Shown piece after piece: positions 25,931 to 33,257 of a stretch of 64,000 nucleotides of DNA. Every line of letters begins with the position of its first letter. The stretch's first letter is position 1. The notes under the pieces are model-generated. The model was given only the letters and a program-made list of their open reading frames with translations, made no database searches and was not told where the DNA came from. The DNA is from Flavobacterium poyangense (GTDB lineage: Bacteria > Bacteroidota > Bacteroidia > Flavobacteriales > Flavobacteriaceae). Both the position numbers and the translations under genes were made by a program. The stretch lies in assembly GCF_011751075.1 (NCBI RefSeq), contig NZ_JAALLN010000002.1:328709-392708 (forward strand), in the 5' to 3' direction.

Positions 25931-26017
25931 AACCCTATAAGTTATATAAATTCATATCAAAAATCGCTGACATTACGTTGCGGGAAGCTTAAATGAGCTT
26001 ATATAACTTATAGGGTT
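25931..26017. repeat. 87-bp element with 19-bp perfect terminal inverted repeats
   Basis: AACCCTATAAGTTATATAA (25931-25949) is the exact reverse complement of TTATATAACTTATAGGGTT (25999-26017). The 49 bases between contain a short GCTT/AAGC pairing. It fills the hemA-hemC gap and ends 13 bases before the hemC ATG. It may be a miniature dispersed element or a regulatory hairpin. Confidence 0.75.
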
Positions 26018-26030
26018 AAAAAAAACAATA

Positions 26031-26954
26031 ATGAACAAAAAAGTAATACGAATTGGAACTCGCGATAGCGAATTAGCACTTTGGCAAGCACATACCGTCG
26101 AAAAACAACTTAACGATTTAGGTTATGAAACCTCAATCGTTGCTGTAAAATCTACCGGCGATATTATTCTCGACAAACCTCTTTACGAACTTGGAATTAC
26201 AGGGATTTTCACCAAAACCTTAGACATCGCTATGATTAACGGTGACGTTGATGTCGCTGTTCATTCTATGAAAGATGTTCCTACCGCTTTACCAAAAGGT
26301 ATTGTTCAGGCTGCGGTTTTAGAAAGAGCCAATGTTCTGGATATTTTAGTTCATAAAGGAAATCCTGATTTTACGGCACCAAGCACCATCGCAACCGGAA
26401 GTCTGCGTCGTCAGGCACAATGGTTTAATAAATACCCAAGCCATACCGTAGTTGATTTACGCGGAAACGTAAACACTCGTATGAAAAAACTACAAGACAA
26501 TAACTGGGACGGAGCTGTTTTTGCTGCTGCAGGTTTGGAGCGCATTAACTTAAAACCCGAAAATTGTATCGATTTAGACTGGATGATTCCGGCACCGGCA
26601 CAAGGAGCAATGCTAGTTGTGGCGATGGAAGATGACAACTATACTCTGGATGCATTATCACAATTAAATCATATTGAAACAGAGATTTGTACGTATATCG
26701 AACGTCAGTTTTTAAGAACTTTAGAAGGTGGCTGTACCGCACCCATTGGAGCATTAGTTACTTATAACGAAGACGAAGACACCCTTCATTTTCAAGGCGT
26801 TTTACTTTCTGTTGACGGAAAACAAAAACTCGAAGTCAATAAAACGGTTTCCATTAAAGAATGGAAAAAACTTGGATTCTTCGCTGCTCAGGAAATCCTG
26901 AACAACGGTGGAACCGAATTGATGCACACTATTAAAGAATCTCTGAAAAAATAA
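26031..26954 (+). CDS. hemC: Porphobilinogen deaminase (hydroxymethylbilane synthase) HemC
   Basis: The 307-residue enzyme joins four porphobilinogens into hydroxymethylbilane. It starts MNKKVIRIGTRDSELALWQA, a typical N-terminus. The catalytic Asp region is VAVHSMKDVP, substrate-binding Args are in TGSLRRQAQW and DLRGNVNTRM, and the dipyrromethane cofactor Cys is in LEGGCTAPIGAL. Its TAA overlaps the hemD ATG (TAATG), so the two are coupled. Confidence 0.97.
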   Translation: MNKKVIRIGTRDSELALWQAHTVEKQLNDLGYETSIVAVKSTGDIILDKPLYELGITGIFTKTLDIAMINGDVDVAVHSMKDVPTALPKGIVQAAVLERANVLDILVHKGNPDFTAPSTIATGSLRRQAQWFNKYPSHTVVDLRGNVNTRMKKLQDNNWDGAVFAAAGLERINLKPENCIDLDWMIPAPAQGAMLVVAMEDDNYTLDALSQLNHIETEICTYIERQFLRTLEGGCTAPIGALVTYNEDEDTLHFQGVLLSVDGKQKLEVNKTVSIKEWKKLGFFAAQEILNNGGTELMHTIKESLKK

Positions 26955-27619
26955 TGGCAAAATCAATTCAAATATTGTCTACTAAAAAGCTTTCGGACAT
27001 TCAGAAGAATGAACTGCAAAAAGCAGGTCTTGAACTTACCGAAGTCGATTTCATACAAACAGAGAACAAGCCTTTTCAAATTGCAAACCTCAACGATAAT
27101 TTAATTTTCACCAGTCAAAATGCCGTTCACAGCGTTCTGGCAGACCCAAACGTTGAAAAATTAAAATCAAAAAATGTTTTTTGTGTTGGTTTAAAAACGA
27201 AGATACTTTTATCTGATAACGGATTCAACGTAGTTGCCTATACTGGCTATGCAGCTGATCTGGCAGAAATCATCACTTTGATTTACGGTCACGAAAGCTA
27301 TACTTTTTTTAGTGGAAATCTGCGTAGAGAAACACTACCAAATGCCTTAAAAGAAGCAGATGTAAAACTGAATGAAATTCAGGTTTATCAAACTTCCTTG
27401 ACTCCACACAAAATAAAAACTCCGGTAGATGCTATTTTATTCTTTAGTCCTTCTGGTGTTGAAAGTTATTTAAAGGAGAACAGTATCAAAAAAGAAATTT
27501 GCTTTTGCATTGGTGAAACTACTGCTCAGGCATTAGAAAAAATCACTAAAAATATCATCGTTGCCGATCAGCCTACTGTTGAAGATGTAATTGAAGATGT
27601 AATTCACGAATATAAATAA
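26954..27619 (+). CDS. hemD: Uroporphyrinogen-III synthase HemD
   Basis: The 221-residue protein has the two-lobed HemD pattern, with LIFTSQNAVHSVL in lobe 1 and ILFFSPSGVESYLKE in lobe 2, the second being the best-conserved family stretch. It cyclises hydroxymethylbilane with inversion of ring D. Overall conservation is weak, as usual for HemD. The one-base overlap with hemC and the position before hemE make the call safe. Confidence 0.92.
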   Translation: MAKSIQILSTKKLSDIQKNELQKAGLELTEVDFIQTENKPFQIANLNDNLIFTSQNAVHSVLADPNVEKLKSKNVFCVGLKTKILLSDNGFNVVAYTGYAADLAEIITLIYGHESYTFFSGNLRRETLPNALKEADVKLNEIQVYQTSLTPHKIKTPVDAILFFSPSGVESYLKENSIKKEICFCIGETTAQALEKITKNIIVADQPTVEDVIEDVIHEYK

Positions 27620-27627
27620 CAATAACA

Positions 27628-27658
27628 AACCTAACCGATTCTAAAAACCGGTTAGGTT
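27628..27658 (+). other. Stem-loop between hemD and hemE
   Basis: AACCTAACCG pairs with CGGTTAGGTT around an 11-base loop. No T-run follows, so it is more likely an mRNA processing or stability hairpin than a strong terminator. Confidence 0.6.
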
Positions 27659-27673
27659 CAAAACATAAAACTC

Positions 27674-28699
27674 ATGTTAAAAAACGATCTATTTTTAAAA
27701 GCACTAAAAGGAGAAACTGTTCAACGTCCACCGGTATGGATGATGCGTCAGGCAGGAAGATATTTACCTGAATTTAGAGCTTTACGTGATAAATACGATT
27801 TCTTTACGCGTTGTGAAACTCCGGAATTGGCTGCTGAAATTACAGTTCAGCCTATTCGCAGAATTGCTCCGGATGCTGCTATTTTATTCTCGGATATTTT
27901 GGTAGTGCCACGTGCTATGGGAATTCACGTTGAATTGAAAGATAATTTAGGTCCAATTATTCCGGACCCGATTCGCACAATGGAACAGGTAAACCAAGTT
28001 TTTGTTCCGGATGTAAATGAAACTTTAGGTTATGTTTTTGACGCTATCAAATTGACTAAAGAAATGTTGAACGACGAAGTACCATTAATTGGTTTCGCCG
28101 GTTCGCCTTGGACCATTTTCTGTTATGCTGTAGAAGGTAAAGGTTCTAAAAGCTTTGATACTGCAAAAGGGTTCTGTTTTTCTAACCCGGTTGCAGCACA
28201 TACTTTATTACAAAAAATCACAGACACTACTATTTTATACTTAAAAGAAAAAGTAAAAGCTGGTGTTAATGCCGTTCAGATTTTTGATTCCTGGGGAGGA
28301 ATGCTTTCTCCGGTTGATTACCAGGAATTTTCATGGAAATATATCAATCAAATTATCGATGCTTTAGCGGAAGTTACTCCGGTTATTGTTTTCGGAAAAG
28401 GATGTTGGTTTGCTTTAGGCGAAATGGGCAAAAGTAAAGCTTCCGCTCTAGGGGTAGATTGGACTTGCTCTGCAAGAAATGCCCGTTATTTATCAGGTGG
28501 AAACATCACGCTTCAAGGAAATTTTGATCCATCAAGATTGCTTTCTCCAATTCCGACTATCAAGAAAATGGTTCACGAGATGATCGACGAATTCGGAAAA
28601 GACAAATACGTGGTAAATTTAGGTCACGGAATTTTACCAAATATCCCCGTAGATCACGCCAAAGCATTTATTGATGCTGTGAAAGAATACGGGAATTAA
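27674..28699 (+). CDS. hemE: Uroporphyrinogen decarboxylase HemE
   Basis: The 341-residue enzyme decarboxylates the four acetate side chains of uroporphyrinogen III. The N-terminal signature [18 protein letters not shown] is intact, as are the catalytic Asp in [11 protein letters not shown] and the [16 protein letters not shown] stretch. [20 protein letters not shown] near the C-terminus is canonical. It follows hemD after 54 bases that contain one hairpin. Confidence 0.97.
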   Translation: MLKNDLFLKALKGETVQRPPVWMMRQAGRYLPEFRALRDKYDFFTRCETPELAAEITVQPIRRIAPDAAILFSDILVVPRAMGIHVELKDNLGPIIPDPIRTMEQVNQVFVPDVNETLGYVFDAIKLTKEMLNDEVPLIGFAGSPWTIFCYAVEGKGSKSFDTAKGFCFSNPVAAHTLLQKITDTTILYLKEKVKAGVNAVQIFDSWGGMLSPVDYQEFSWKYINQIIDALAEVTPVIVFGKGCWFALGEMGKSKASALGVDWTCSARNARYLSGGNITLQGNFDPSRLLSPIPTIKKMVHEMIDEFGKDKYVVNLGHGILPNIPVDHAKAFIDAVKEYGN

Positions 28700-28710
28700 G
28701 TATCAGCCTA

Positions 28711-28739
28711 TCCTGTAAGGTTTTGGAAACCTTGCAGGA
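28711..28739 (+). other. Stem-loop after hemE
   Basis: CCTGTAAGGTTT pairs with AAACCTTGCAGG around a TGG loop, with one mismatch. The word AAACCTTGCAGG is a common dispersed motif in Bacteroidota. Only AGATAAAAAAAG follows, so termination for the plus strand is unlikely. Confidence 0.65.
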
Positions 28740-28756
28740 GATAAAAAAAGCAAGAA

Positions 28757-29134
28757 ATGCTCAACAAAGGGTTAAGAGACGAAGAAAAAATTAGAATCGA
28801 CAATGTCTTAAAAACATTGCGGACTATTGTTTTTGTACCAAAGCCAATGAGTGAATCACAAAAGATTGAGATTGAAAATCAGCTTAAAGCATTTGGTTTA
28901 AACATTAAAACCTTAGTTGATTATTCAAATGAAGAATTGATCACCTTATTGCTCCGTCTTCATTTTGATTGGGATCAACTGGAACAATTTGCGGATTTTC
29001 TAATGGCTTTTTCTAAAGTTGAAAATTATACTTTTGGAGAAAAAGCGTTGGCCATTTATCAATACATCCAACAGGAAAGCAAGGTTTTTTCTTTTGGAAT
29101 CAACACTAAAATCACTACTGCTAAAAACAAATAG
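28757..29134 (+). CDS. Small cytoplasmic protein of unknown function in the heme cluster
   Basis: I do not recognise this 125-residue protein. It has no signal or membrane segment, appears mostly helical (ENQLKAFGLNIKTLVDYSNE, LRLHFDWDQLEQFADFLMAF) and has no Cys. The length and helix pattern recall a short helical-repeat domain. It sits 2 bases before an acetyltransferase gene that overlaps hemF, so it belongs to the heme transcript. A role in heme synthesis is possible but unsupported by motif. Confidence 0.7.
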   Translation: MLNKGLRDEEKIRIDNVLKTLRTIVFVPKPMSESQKIEIENQLKAFGLNIKTLVDYSNEELITLLLRLHFDWDQLEQFADFLMAFSKVENYTFGEKALAIYQYIQQESKVFSFGINTKITTAKNK

Positions 29135-29136
29135 AG

Positions 29137-29688
29137 ATGAGTTACACTGATTGGAAAATTGACCGAATAGAACACATCCTTCCTGAAGAGTTCTACCAAC
29201 TAATAGATAAGAATAAAAATCATATCGCGCAAACTTTTCCCGTAACGCTTGCCAACTCTGACACGCTCAAGAAAGCACAGAAATTCCTGACCTTTAATAT
29301 TGACAAAGAGAAAAACAAAGAAGGTTATTTCTTTTTCGCAAGAGCAATCAAAACAAATGCTTTAATTGGTTATTTATGTGTCAAAACGATAGACTATCGC
29401 ATCTCTAAATGTGAACTGGGATATTTTATCGACGAGGATTTTCAGGGAAAAGGAATAATATCAAAAATGACTTCTAATGCCCTTGATTTTTGTTTCAACG
29501 AATTACAGATAAATAAGGTTTTTATCTGTACATCGGAAATCAATTTGGCAAGTCAGCAAATTGCATTAAAGCACCATTTCAAACAAGAAGGAATTTTACG
29601 CGACGAATTTAGAAACGGCAACGGCATATTGCAGAACACCGTTTATTTCGGTTTGCTAAAATCAGAATACGAAAACAATGAAAGATAA
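29137..29688 (+). CDS. GNAT-family N-acetyltransferase (RimJ/RimL-like)
   Basis: The 183-residue protein has the GNAT fold of the RimL type: ELGYFIDEDFQGKGIISKMT provides the acetyl-CoA pyrophosphate loop (Q/RxxGxG/A variant QGKGII), followed by FICTSEINLASQQIALKHHF and the C-terminal YFGLLKSEY. The acceptor may be a ribosomal-protein N-terminus or a small amine; this is not readable. Its last 11 bases overlap hemF, indicating translational coupling. Confidence 0.88.
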   Translation: MSYTDWKIDRIEHILPEEFYQLIDKNKNHIAQTFPVTLANSDTLKKAQKFLTFNIDKEKNKEGYFFFARAIKTNALIGYLCVKTIDYRISKCELGYFIDEDFQGKGIISKMTSNALDFCFNELQINKVFICTSEINLASQQIALKHHFKQEGILRDEFRNGNGILQNTVYFGLLKSEYENNER

Positions 29689-30583
29689 ATTTTACGCATA
29701 CATACAAAAGTTGCAGGACCAGATTTGCGCTGGATTAGAAGCTGTTGACGGAACTTCAAAATTCCGTGAAGATCTTTGGAAACGTCCGGAAGGCGGAGGC
29801 GGAAGAACTCGTGTAATCGAAAACGGAGCTGTTTTTGAAAAAGGCGGTGTTAACATTTCAGCCGTTCACGGAAAATTGCCGGAGACCATGCAAAAGATGT
29901 TTGGCGTTGGCGAAGCAGATTTTTTTGCTTGTGGACTAAGTTTAGTTTTACATCCCAAAAATCCGATGGTTCCTACAGTTCATGCCAACTGGCGCTATTT
30001 TGAAATGTATGACGAAAAAGGAAATATAATCCAACAATGGTTTGGTGGTGGACAGGACTTGACGCCTTATTATTTGTTTGAAGAGGATGCAAAACACTTT
30101 CATCAAACCTGTAAAACAGCCTGTGACAAGCACAATCCTGAGTTTTACCCCAAATACAAAAAACAATGTGACACCTATTTCTGGAATGCACACCGAAATG
30201 AAGCTCGTGGACTAGGCGGTTTATTCTTTGATTATTGCAAAGCAAATGAACAGATGACGATGGAAAACTGGTTTGATTTTGTTAGTGAAGTCGGAAATAG
30301 TTTCCTTGAAGCTTACGTTCCGATTGTAGACAGAAGAAAAAATCTTCCTTATACAGCAGATCAAAGAAACTGGCAGGAAATCCGTCGTGGCCGTTATGTT
30401 GAATTTAATCTGGTTCACGACAAAGGCACTTTATTTGGTTTAAAAACCAATGGAAGAATTGAAAGCATTTTGATGAGTTTGCCTCCACACGTACAATGGG
30501 TTTATGATCATCATCCGGAAGCCGGTAGTGAAGAAGAGAAATTGATACAAATATTAGCAAATCCAATAGACTGGGTTGAATAA
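29678..30583 (+). CDS. hemF: Oxygen-dependent coproporphyrinogen-III oxidase HemF
   Basis: The 301-residue enzyme oxidatively decarboxylates two propionates of coproporphyrinogen III using O2. Family signatures are all present: RPEGGGGRTRVIENG, VPTVHANWRYFEMYDEKG, WFGGGQDLTPYYLFEEDAKH and GRYVEFNLVHDKGTLFGLKT. It implies aerobic heme synthesis. No hemN counterpart is in the window. The ORF starts inside the end of the acetyltransferase gene. Confidence 0.97.
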   Translation: MKDKFYAYIQKLQDQICAGLEAVDGTSKFREDLWKRPEGGGGRTRVIENGAVFEKGGVNISAVHGKLPETMQKMFGVGEADFFACGLSLVLHPKNPMVPTVHANWRYFEMYDEKGNIIQQWFGGGQDLTPYYLFEEDAKHFHQTCKTACDKHNPEFYPKYKKQCDTYFWNAHRNEARGLGGLFFDYCKANEQMTMENWFDFVSEVGNSFLEAYVPIVDRRKNLPYTADQRNWQEIRRGRYVEFNLVHDKGTLFGLKTNGRIESILMSLPPHVQWVYDHHPEAGSEEEKLIQILANPIDWVE

Positions 30584-30808
30584 TTTGAAATTGATATAAT
30601 ATTGCTTTTAAGGACAAAAGTGATTCGAAGACCTATAAAGGATGCCGCTCCTCCGGAGCTTATTAAAATTTGGTACAACGTTTCTATAAATATTGCGCTC
30701 CGCTGGAGCTAAAATAAAAACAACAACATGATTTAAGACTATAGACCAACGACTCCTCCTTTTAGAAGTCAAAATCTAAAATCTAAAATCCAAAAATCTA
30801 AAATAATT
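30584..30808. repeat. hemF-hemB gap with family D tandem repeats
   Basis: The gap has a GCTCC-TCC-GGAGC palindrome (about 30647-30659), a related GCGCTCCGCTGGAGC copy (about 30694-30708) and the words AATCTAAAATCTAAAATCC near 30770-30805. The last group shares its 7-base unit TCTAAAA with 40815-40850. No gene was seen. Confidence 0.6.
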
Positions 30809-31801
30809 ATGTTCCCATTACACAGAGGCAGAAGATTAAGAGTAAATGAATCTATTCGTTCTTTAGTTCGCGAAACCAGTTTGAGTCCATCTGACTTTAT
30901 GTTCCCTATGTTTGTTGCTGAAGGCGAAAATGTAAAAGCAGAAATTCCATCGATGCCTGGAATTTACCGCAGATCGATAGATTTAACGGTGGAAGAAGTC
31001 AAAGAAATTTATGCTTTGGGTATTCGTGCGGTTAACATTTATGTAAAAGTCAGCGAAAACTTAAAAGACAATACCGGTAAGGAAGCCTGGAATAAAGACG
31101 GATTAATGCAACAGGCAATTCGCGCCATCAAAACCGCTTGTCCGGAAATGATTGTGATGCCCGACGTGGCTTTGGACCCCTATTCTATTTATGGTCATGA
31201 TGGCATCATTGCAAATGGTGATGTCGAGAATGACAGCACTGTTGCTGCTTTAGTCAAAATGGCTGTTTCTCATGCTCAGGCCGGGGCTGATTTTGTAGCG
31301 CCGAGTGATATGATGGACGGACGTGTTTTACGCTTAAGAGAAGGCTTAGATGCAGCCGGTTATCACAATGTAGGTATTATGAGTTATTCGGCTAAATATG
31401 CATCTGCTTTTTATGGTCCTTTTCGTGATGCTTTAGATTCTGCTCCGGTGGATACAACAGATATTCCAAAAGACAAAAAGACCTACCAAATGGATTATGC
31501 TAACCGTATTGAAGCCATAAAAGAAGCCTTGTCAGATGTAGAAGAAGGTGCCGACATGGTCATGGTAAAACCGGGAATTGCTTATTTGGATATTGTACGT
31601 GAAGTAAAAAATGCTGTCCATGTTCCTGTTACGGTTTATCATGTATCCGGAGAATACGCTATGATAAAAGCGGCGGCAGAAAGAGGCTGGTTAGACAATG
31701 ATAAAATCATGATGGAACAATTGATGTGTATCAAACGCGCCGGAGCCAGCTTGATTTCGACTTACTTTGCTAAAGAGGCTGCTATACTTTTAAATAAATA
31801 A
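30809..31801 (+). CDS. hemB: Porphobilinogen synthase (delta-aminolevulinate dehydratase) HemB, non-zinc type
   Basis: The 330-residue enzyme condenses two 5-aminolevulinates. The Schiff-base lysines are in SYSAKYASAFYGPFRDA and VMVKPGIAYLD. At the position where zinc enzymes have three cysteines, this one reads DVALDPYSIYGHDG with Asp and no Cys, so it is of the Mg/K-dependent type. The remaining conserved stretches, APSDMMDGRV and YHVSGEYAMIKAAAERG, are intact. It is followed after 2 bases by a cytochrome c gene. Confidence 0.96.
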   Translation: MFPLHRGRRLRVNESIRSLVRETSLSPSDFMFPMFVAEGENVKAEIPSMPGIYRRSIDLTVEEVKEIYALGIRAVNIYVKVSENLKDNTGKEAWNKDGLMQQAIRAIKTACPEMIVMPDVALDPYSIYGHDGIIANGDVENDSTVAALVKMAVSHAQAGADFVAPSDMMDGRVLRLREGLDAAGYHNVGIMSYSAKYASAFYGPFRDALDSAPVDTTDIPKDKKTYQMDYANRIEAIKEALSDVEEGADMVMVKPGIAYLDIVREVKNAVHVPVTVYHVSGEYAMIKAAAERGWLDNDKIMMEQLMCIKRAGASLISTYFAKEAAILLNK

Positions 31802-31803
31802 TC

Positions 31804-32205
31804 ATGAAAAAAATACTATTCATCTCTGCCGTTTTAGCTTTGGCTTCCTGCAAAAAAGAAGCTACTGAAAATCCTGTTCCAAGTACCACAGAAGCTTATA
31901 CAGAAGGAGAACCCGCAAAAGCCACAACTCCTGAAGCTTTGGGAAAAGAAATCTTTGAAGGAAGAGGAAATTGTACTTCCTGTCATCAGGTAGATCAAAA
32001 AGTGATTGGTCCAAGCATTCAGGAAATTGCAAAAATCTACAAAGATAAAAACGGCGATATTGTTACCTTCCTCAAAGGAAATGCAGAACCTATTGTAGAC
32101 CCTAGTCAGTTTGCCGTTATGAAAACTAATTTTCCGGTAACTCAGGCAATGTCTGATGAGGAACTGAAAGCAATAGAAACTTATATTTACAGTAAACTGA
32201 AGTAA
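31804..32205 (+). CDS. Lipoprotein c-type cytochrome
   Basis: The 133-residue protein has a lipobox at Cys 16 (AVLALASC) and one heme-binding motif CTSCH at 57-61. The distal Met ligand is likely in FAVMKTNFPV or VTQAMSDEEL. It is a class I cytochrome c tethered to the membrane, presumably an electron carrier. The tight junction with hemB suggests coordinated supply of heme and an abundant heme protein. A strong terminator follows at 32227. Confidence 0.92.
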   Translation: MKKILFISAVLALASCKKEATENPVPSTTEAYTEGEPAKATTPEALGKEIFEGRGNCTSCHQVDQKVIGPSIQEIAKIYKDKNGDIVTFLKGNAEPIVDPSQFAVMKTNFPVTQAMSDEELKAIETYIYSKLK

Positions 32206-32226
32206 TTCAGAAATAGATTTTATAAC

Positions 32227-32258
32227 AAAACGGCGCTAAATTAGTGCCGTTTTTGTTT
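32227..32258 (+). terminator. Intrinsic terminator after the heme operon
   Basis: AAAACGGCGCTAA pairs with TTAGTGCCGTTTT (one G-T pair) and is followed by TTGTTTTT. Confidence 0.88.
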
Positions 32259-32369
32259 TTATAGAAATTCTAAATGATAGGTTAATATTTAAATTCTTTT
32301 TTAACTGCTGACATACTGTTGTCACCAACTGGTTTTATTTTTAACCTTTAACCCATAAATTCAAAGAAA

Positions 32370-32819
32370 ATGTATACTCAAAAATTCCATGTAATTGGTA
32401 TTTCCATGCGAACAACCAACGAGCAGGGACAATCCAGTCAGGACATTCCGGCCCTTTGGAATAAATTTTTATCTGAAGCTGTCGCAGAAAAAATTCCAAA
32501 CAAAATTTCGCAAGACATTATCTGTATTTATACCGACTATGAAAAAGACCATACCAAACCTTACACTACTATTTTGGGCTGTTTGGTAGACAATCTGGAT
32601 TCTATTCCCAACGAAATGATTGGTAAAACAATTGAAAAATCCAGCTATGTAACCTTTACTGCCAAAGGCAACTTAGCCGAAGGTATTGTCTATAACGAAT
32701 GGATGAAAATTTGGAACGCCAATTTAGAAAGAAGTTTTACCTCTGATTTTGAAATTTATGGTAAAAAAGCTCAAAATCCTGCTAATGCAGCGGTTGATAT
32801 TTATATTGCTGTGTCGTAA
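32370..32819 (+). CDS. GyrI-like / AraC effector-binding-domain protein
   Basis: The 149-residue protein is a lone GyrI-like small-molecule-binding domain (the AraC-type effector domain). The pattern ALWNKFLSE, IICIYTDYEKDHTKPYTTIL and IVYNEWMKIWNANLERSFTS, with DFEIYG near the end, fits the family. No DNA-binding part is attached. Relatives bind or sequester small ligands and cationic drugs; the ligand here is unknown. It is monocistronic. Confidence 0.85.
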   Translation: MYTQKFHVIGISMRTTNEQGQSSQDIPALWNKFLSEAVAEKIPNKISQDIICIYTDYEKDHTKPYTTILGCLVDNLDSIPNEMIGKTIEKSSYVTFTAKGNLAEGIVYNEWMKIWNANLERSFTSDFEIYGKKAQNPANAAVDIYIAVS

Positions 32820-33212
32820 TAGACAAACCATAAGTAATTCCTTTTATCCAAAGCGGTTTTTATTCTTAAAGCCCTTTTCTTTCTCTTGCTGAATGAATCG
32901 CTCGCCCGCAAAGTATTAACACAAAGCAAAGTCTTTTGCACGCAGATTTTGCAGATTAAGCCGATATTTGTTTTGTGCTCAGATAAAAAACAATCTGAAT
33001 AAATCTGCTACCCGAGCGATAACGAACTGGCGAAGCAAATCTGCGTGAAAAAATTTCACTGCAAACATAGGAGTCGCAAAAGCGCAAAGTTACTCACGCA
33101 GATTATGCGGACACTTTTGTTTTGTGACTGCATAAAAATAATCTACTACCCTAGCGATAGCGAACAGGCGAAGCAAATCTGCGTGAAGACTTTTCACAAG
33201 CAAACACAAAAA
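32820..33212. repeat. Family B dispersed repeats, two imperfect tandem copies
   Basis: Copy 1 starts CACGCAGATTTTGCAGATTA (about 32940) and ends AATCTGCGTGAAAAAATTTC (to about 33058). Copy 2 starts CACGCAGATTATGCGGAC (about 33096) and ends AATCTGCGTGAAGAC (about 33190). Both contain AGCGATARCGAAC-NGGCGAAGC. Each copy can fold on itself through its CACGCAGATT and AATCTGCGTG ends. Nothing else was seen in the 438-base gap except the terminator at 33213. Confidence 0.72.
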
Positions 33213-33240
33213 AAACCGTCTCTTTTTAAGGAGACGGTTT
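33213..33240 (-). terminator. Terminator of the M13 peptidase gene
   Basis: AAACCGTCTC and GAGACGGTTT form a 10-bp stem. On the minus strand a long T-run follows, just downstream of the stop at 33258. Confidence 0.9.
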
Positions 33241-33257
33241 GTTTATTTAAACTCTAA

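Noticed and set aside
27628..27658. Hairpin between hemD and hemE taken as terminator
   Set aside because: There is no T-run and the genes are co-oriented parts of one pathway.
32938..33190. Tandem copies considered as a CRISPR-like array
   Set aside because: Only two imperfect copies, palindromic ends, no cas genes.
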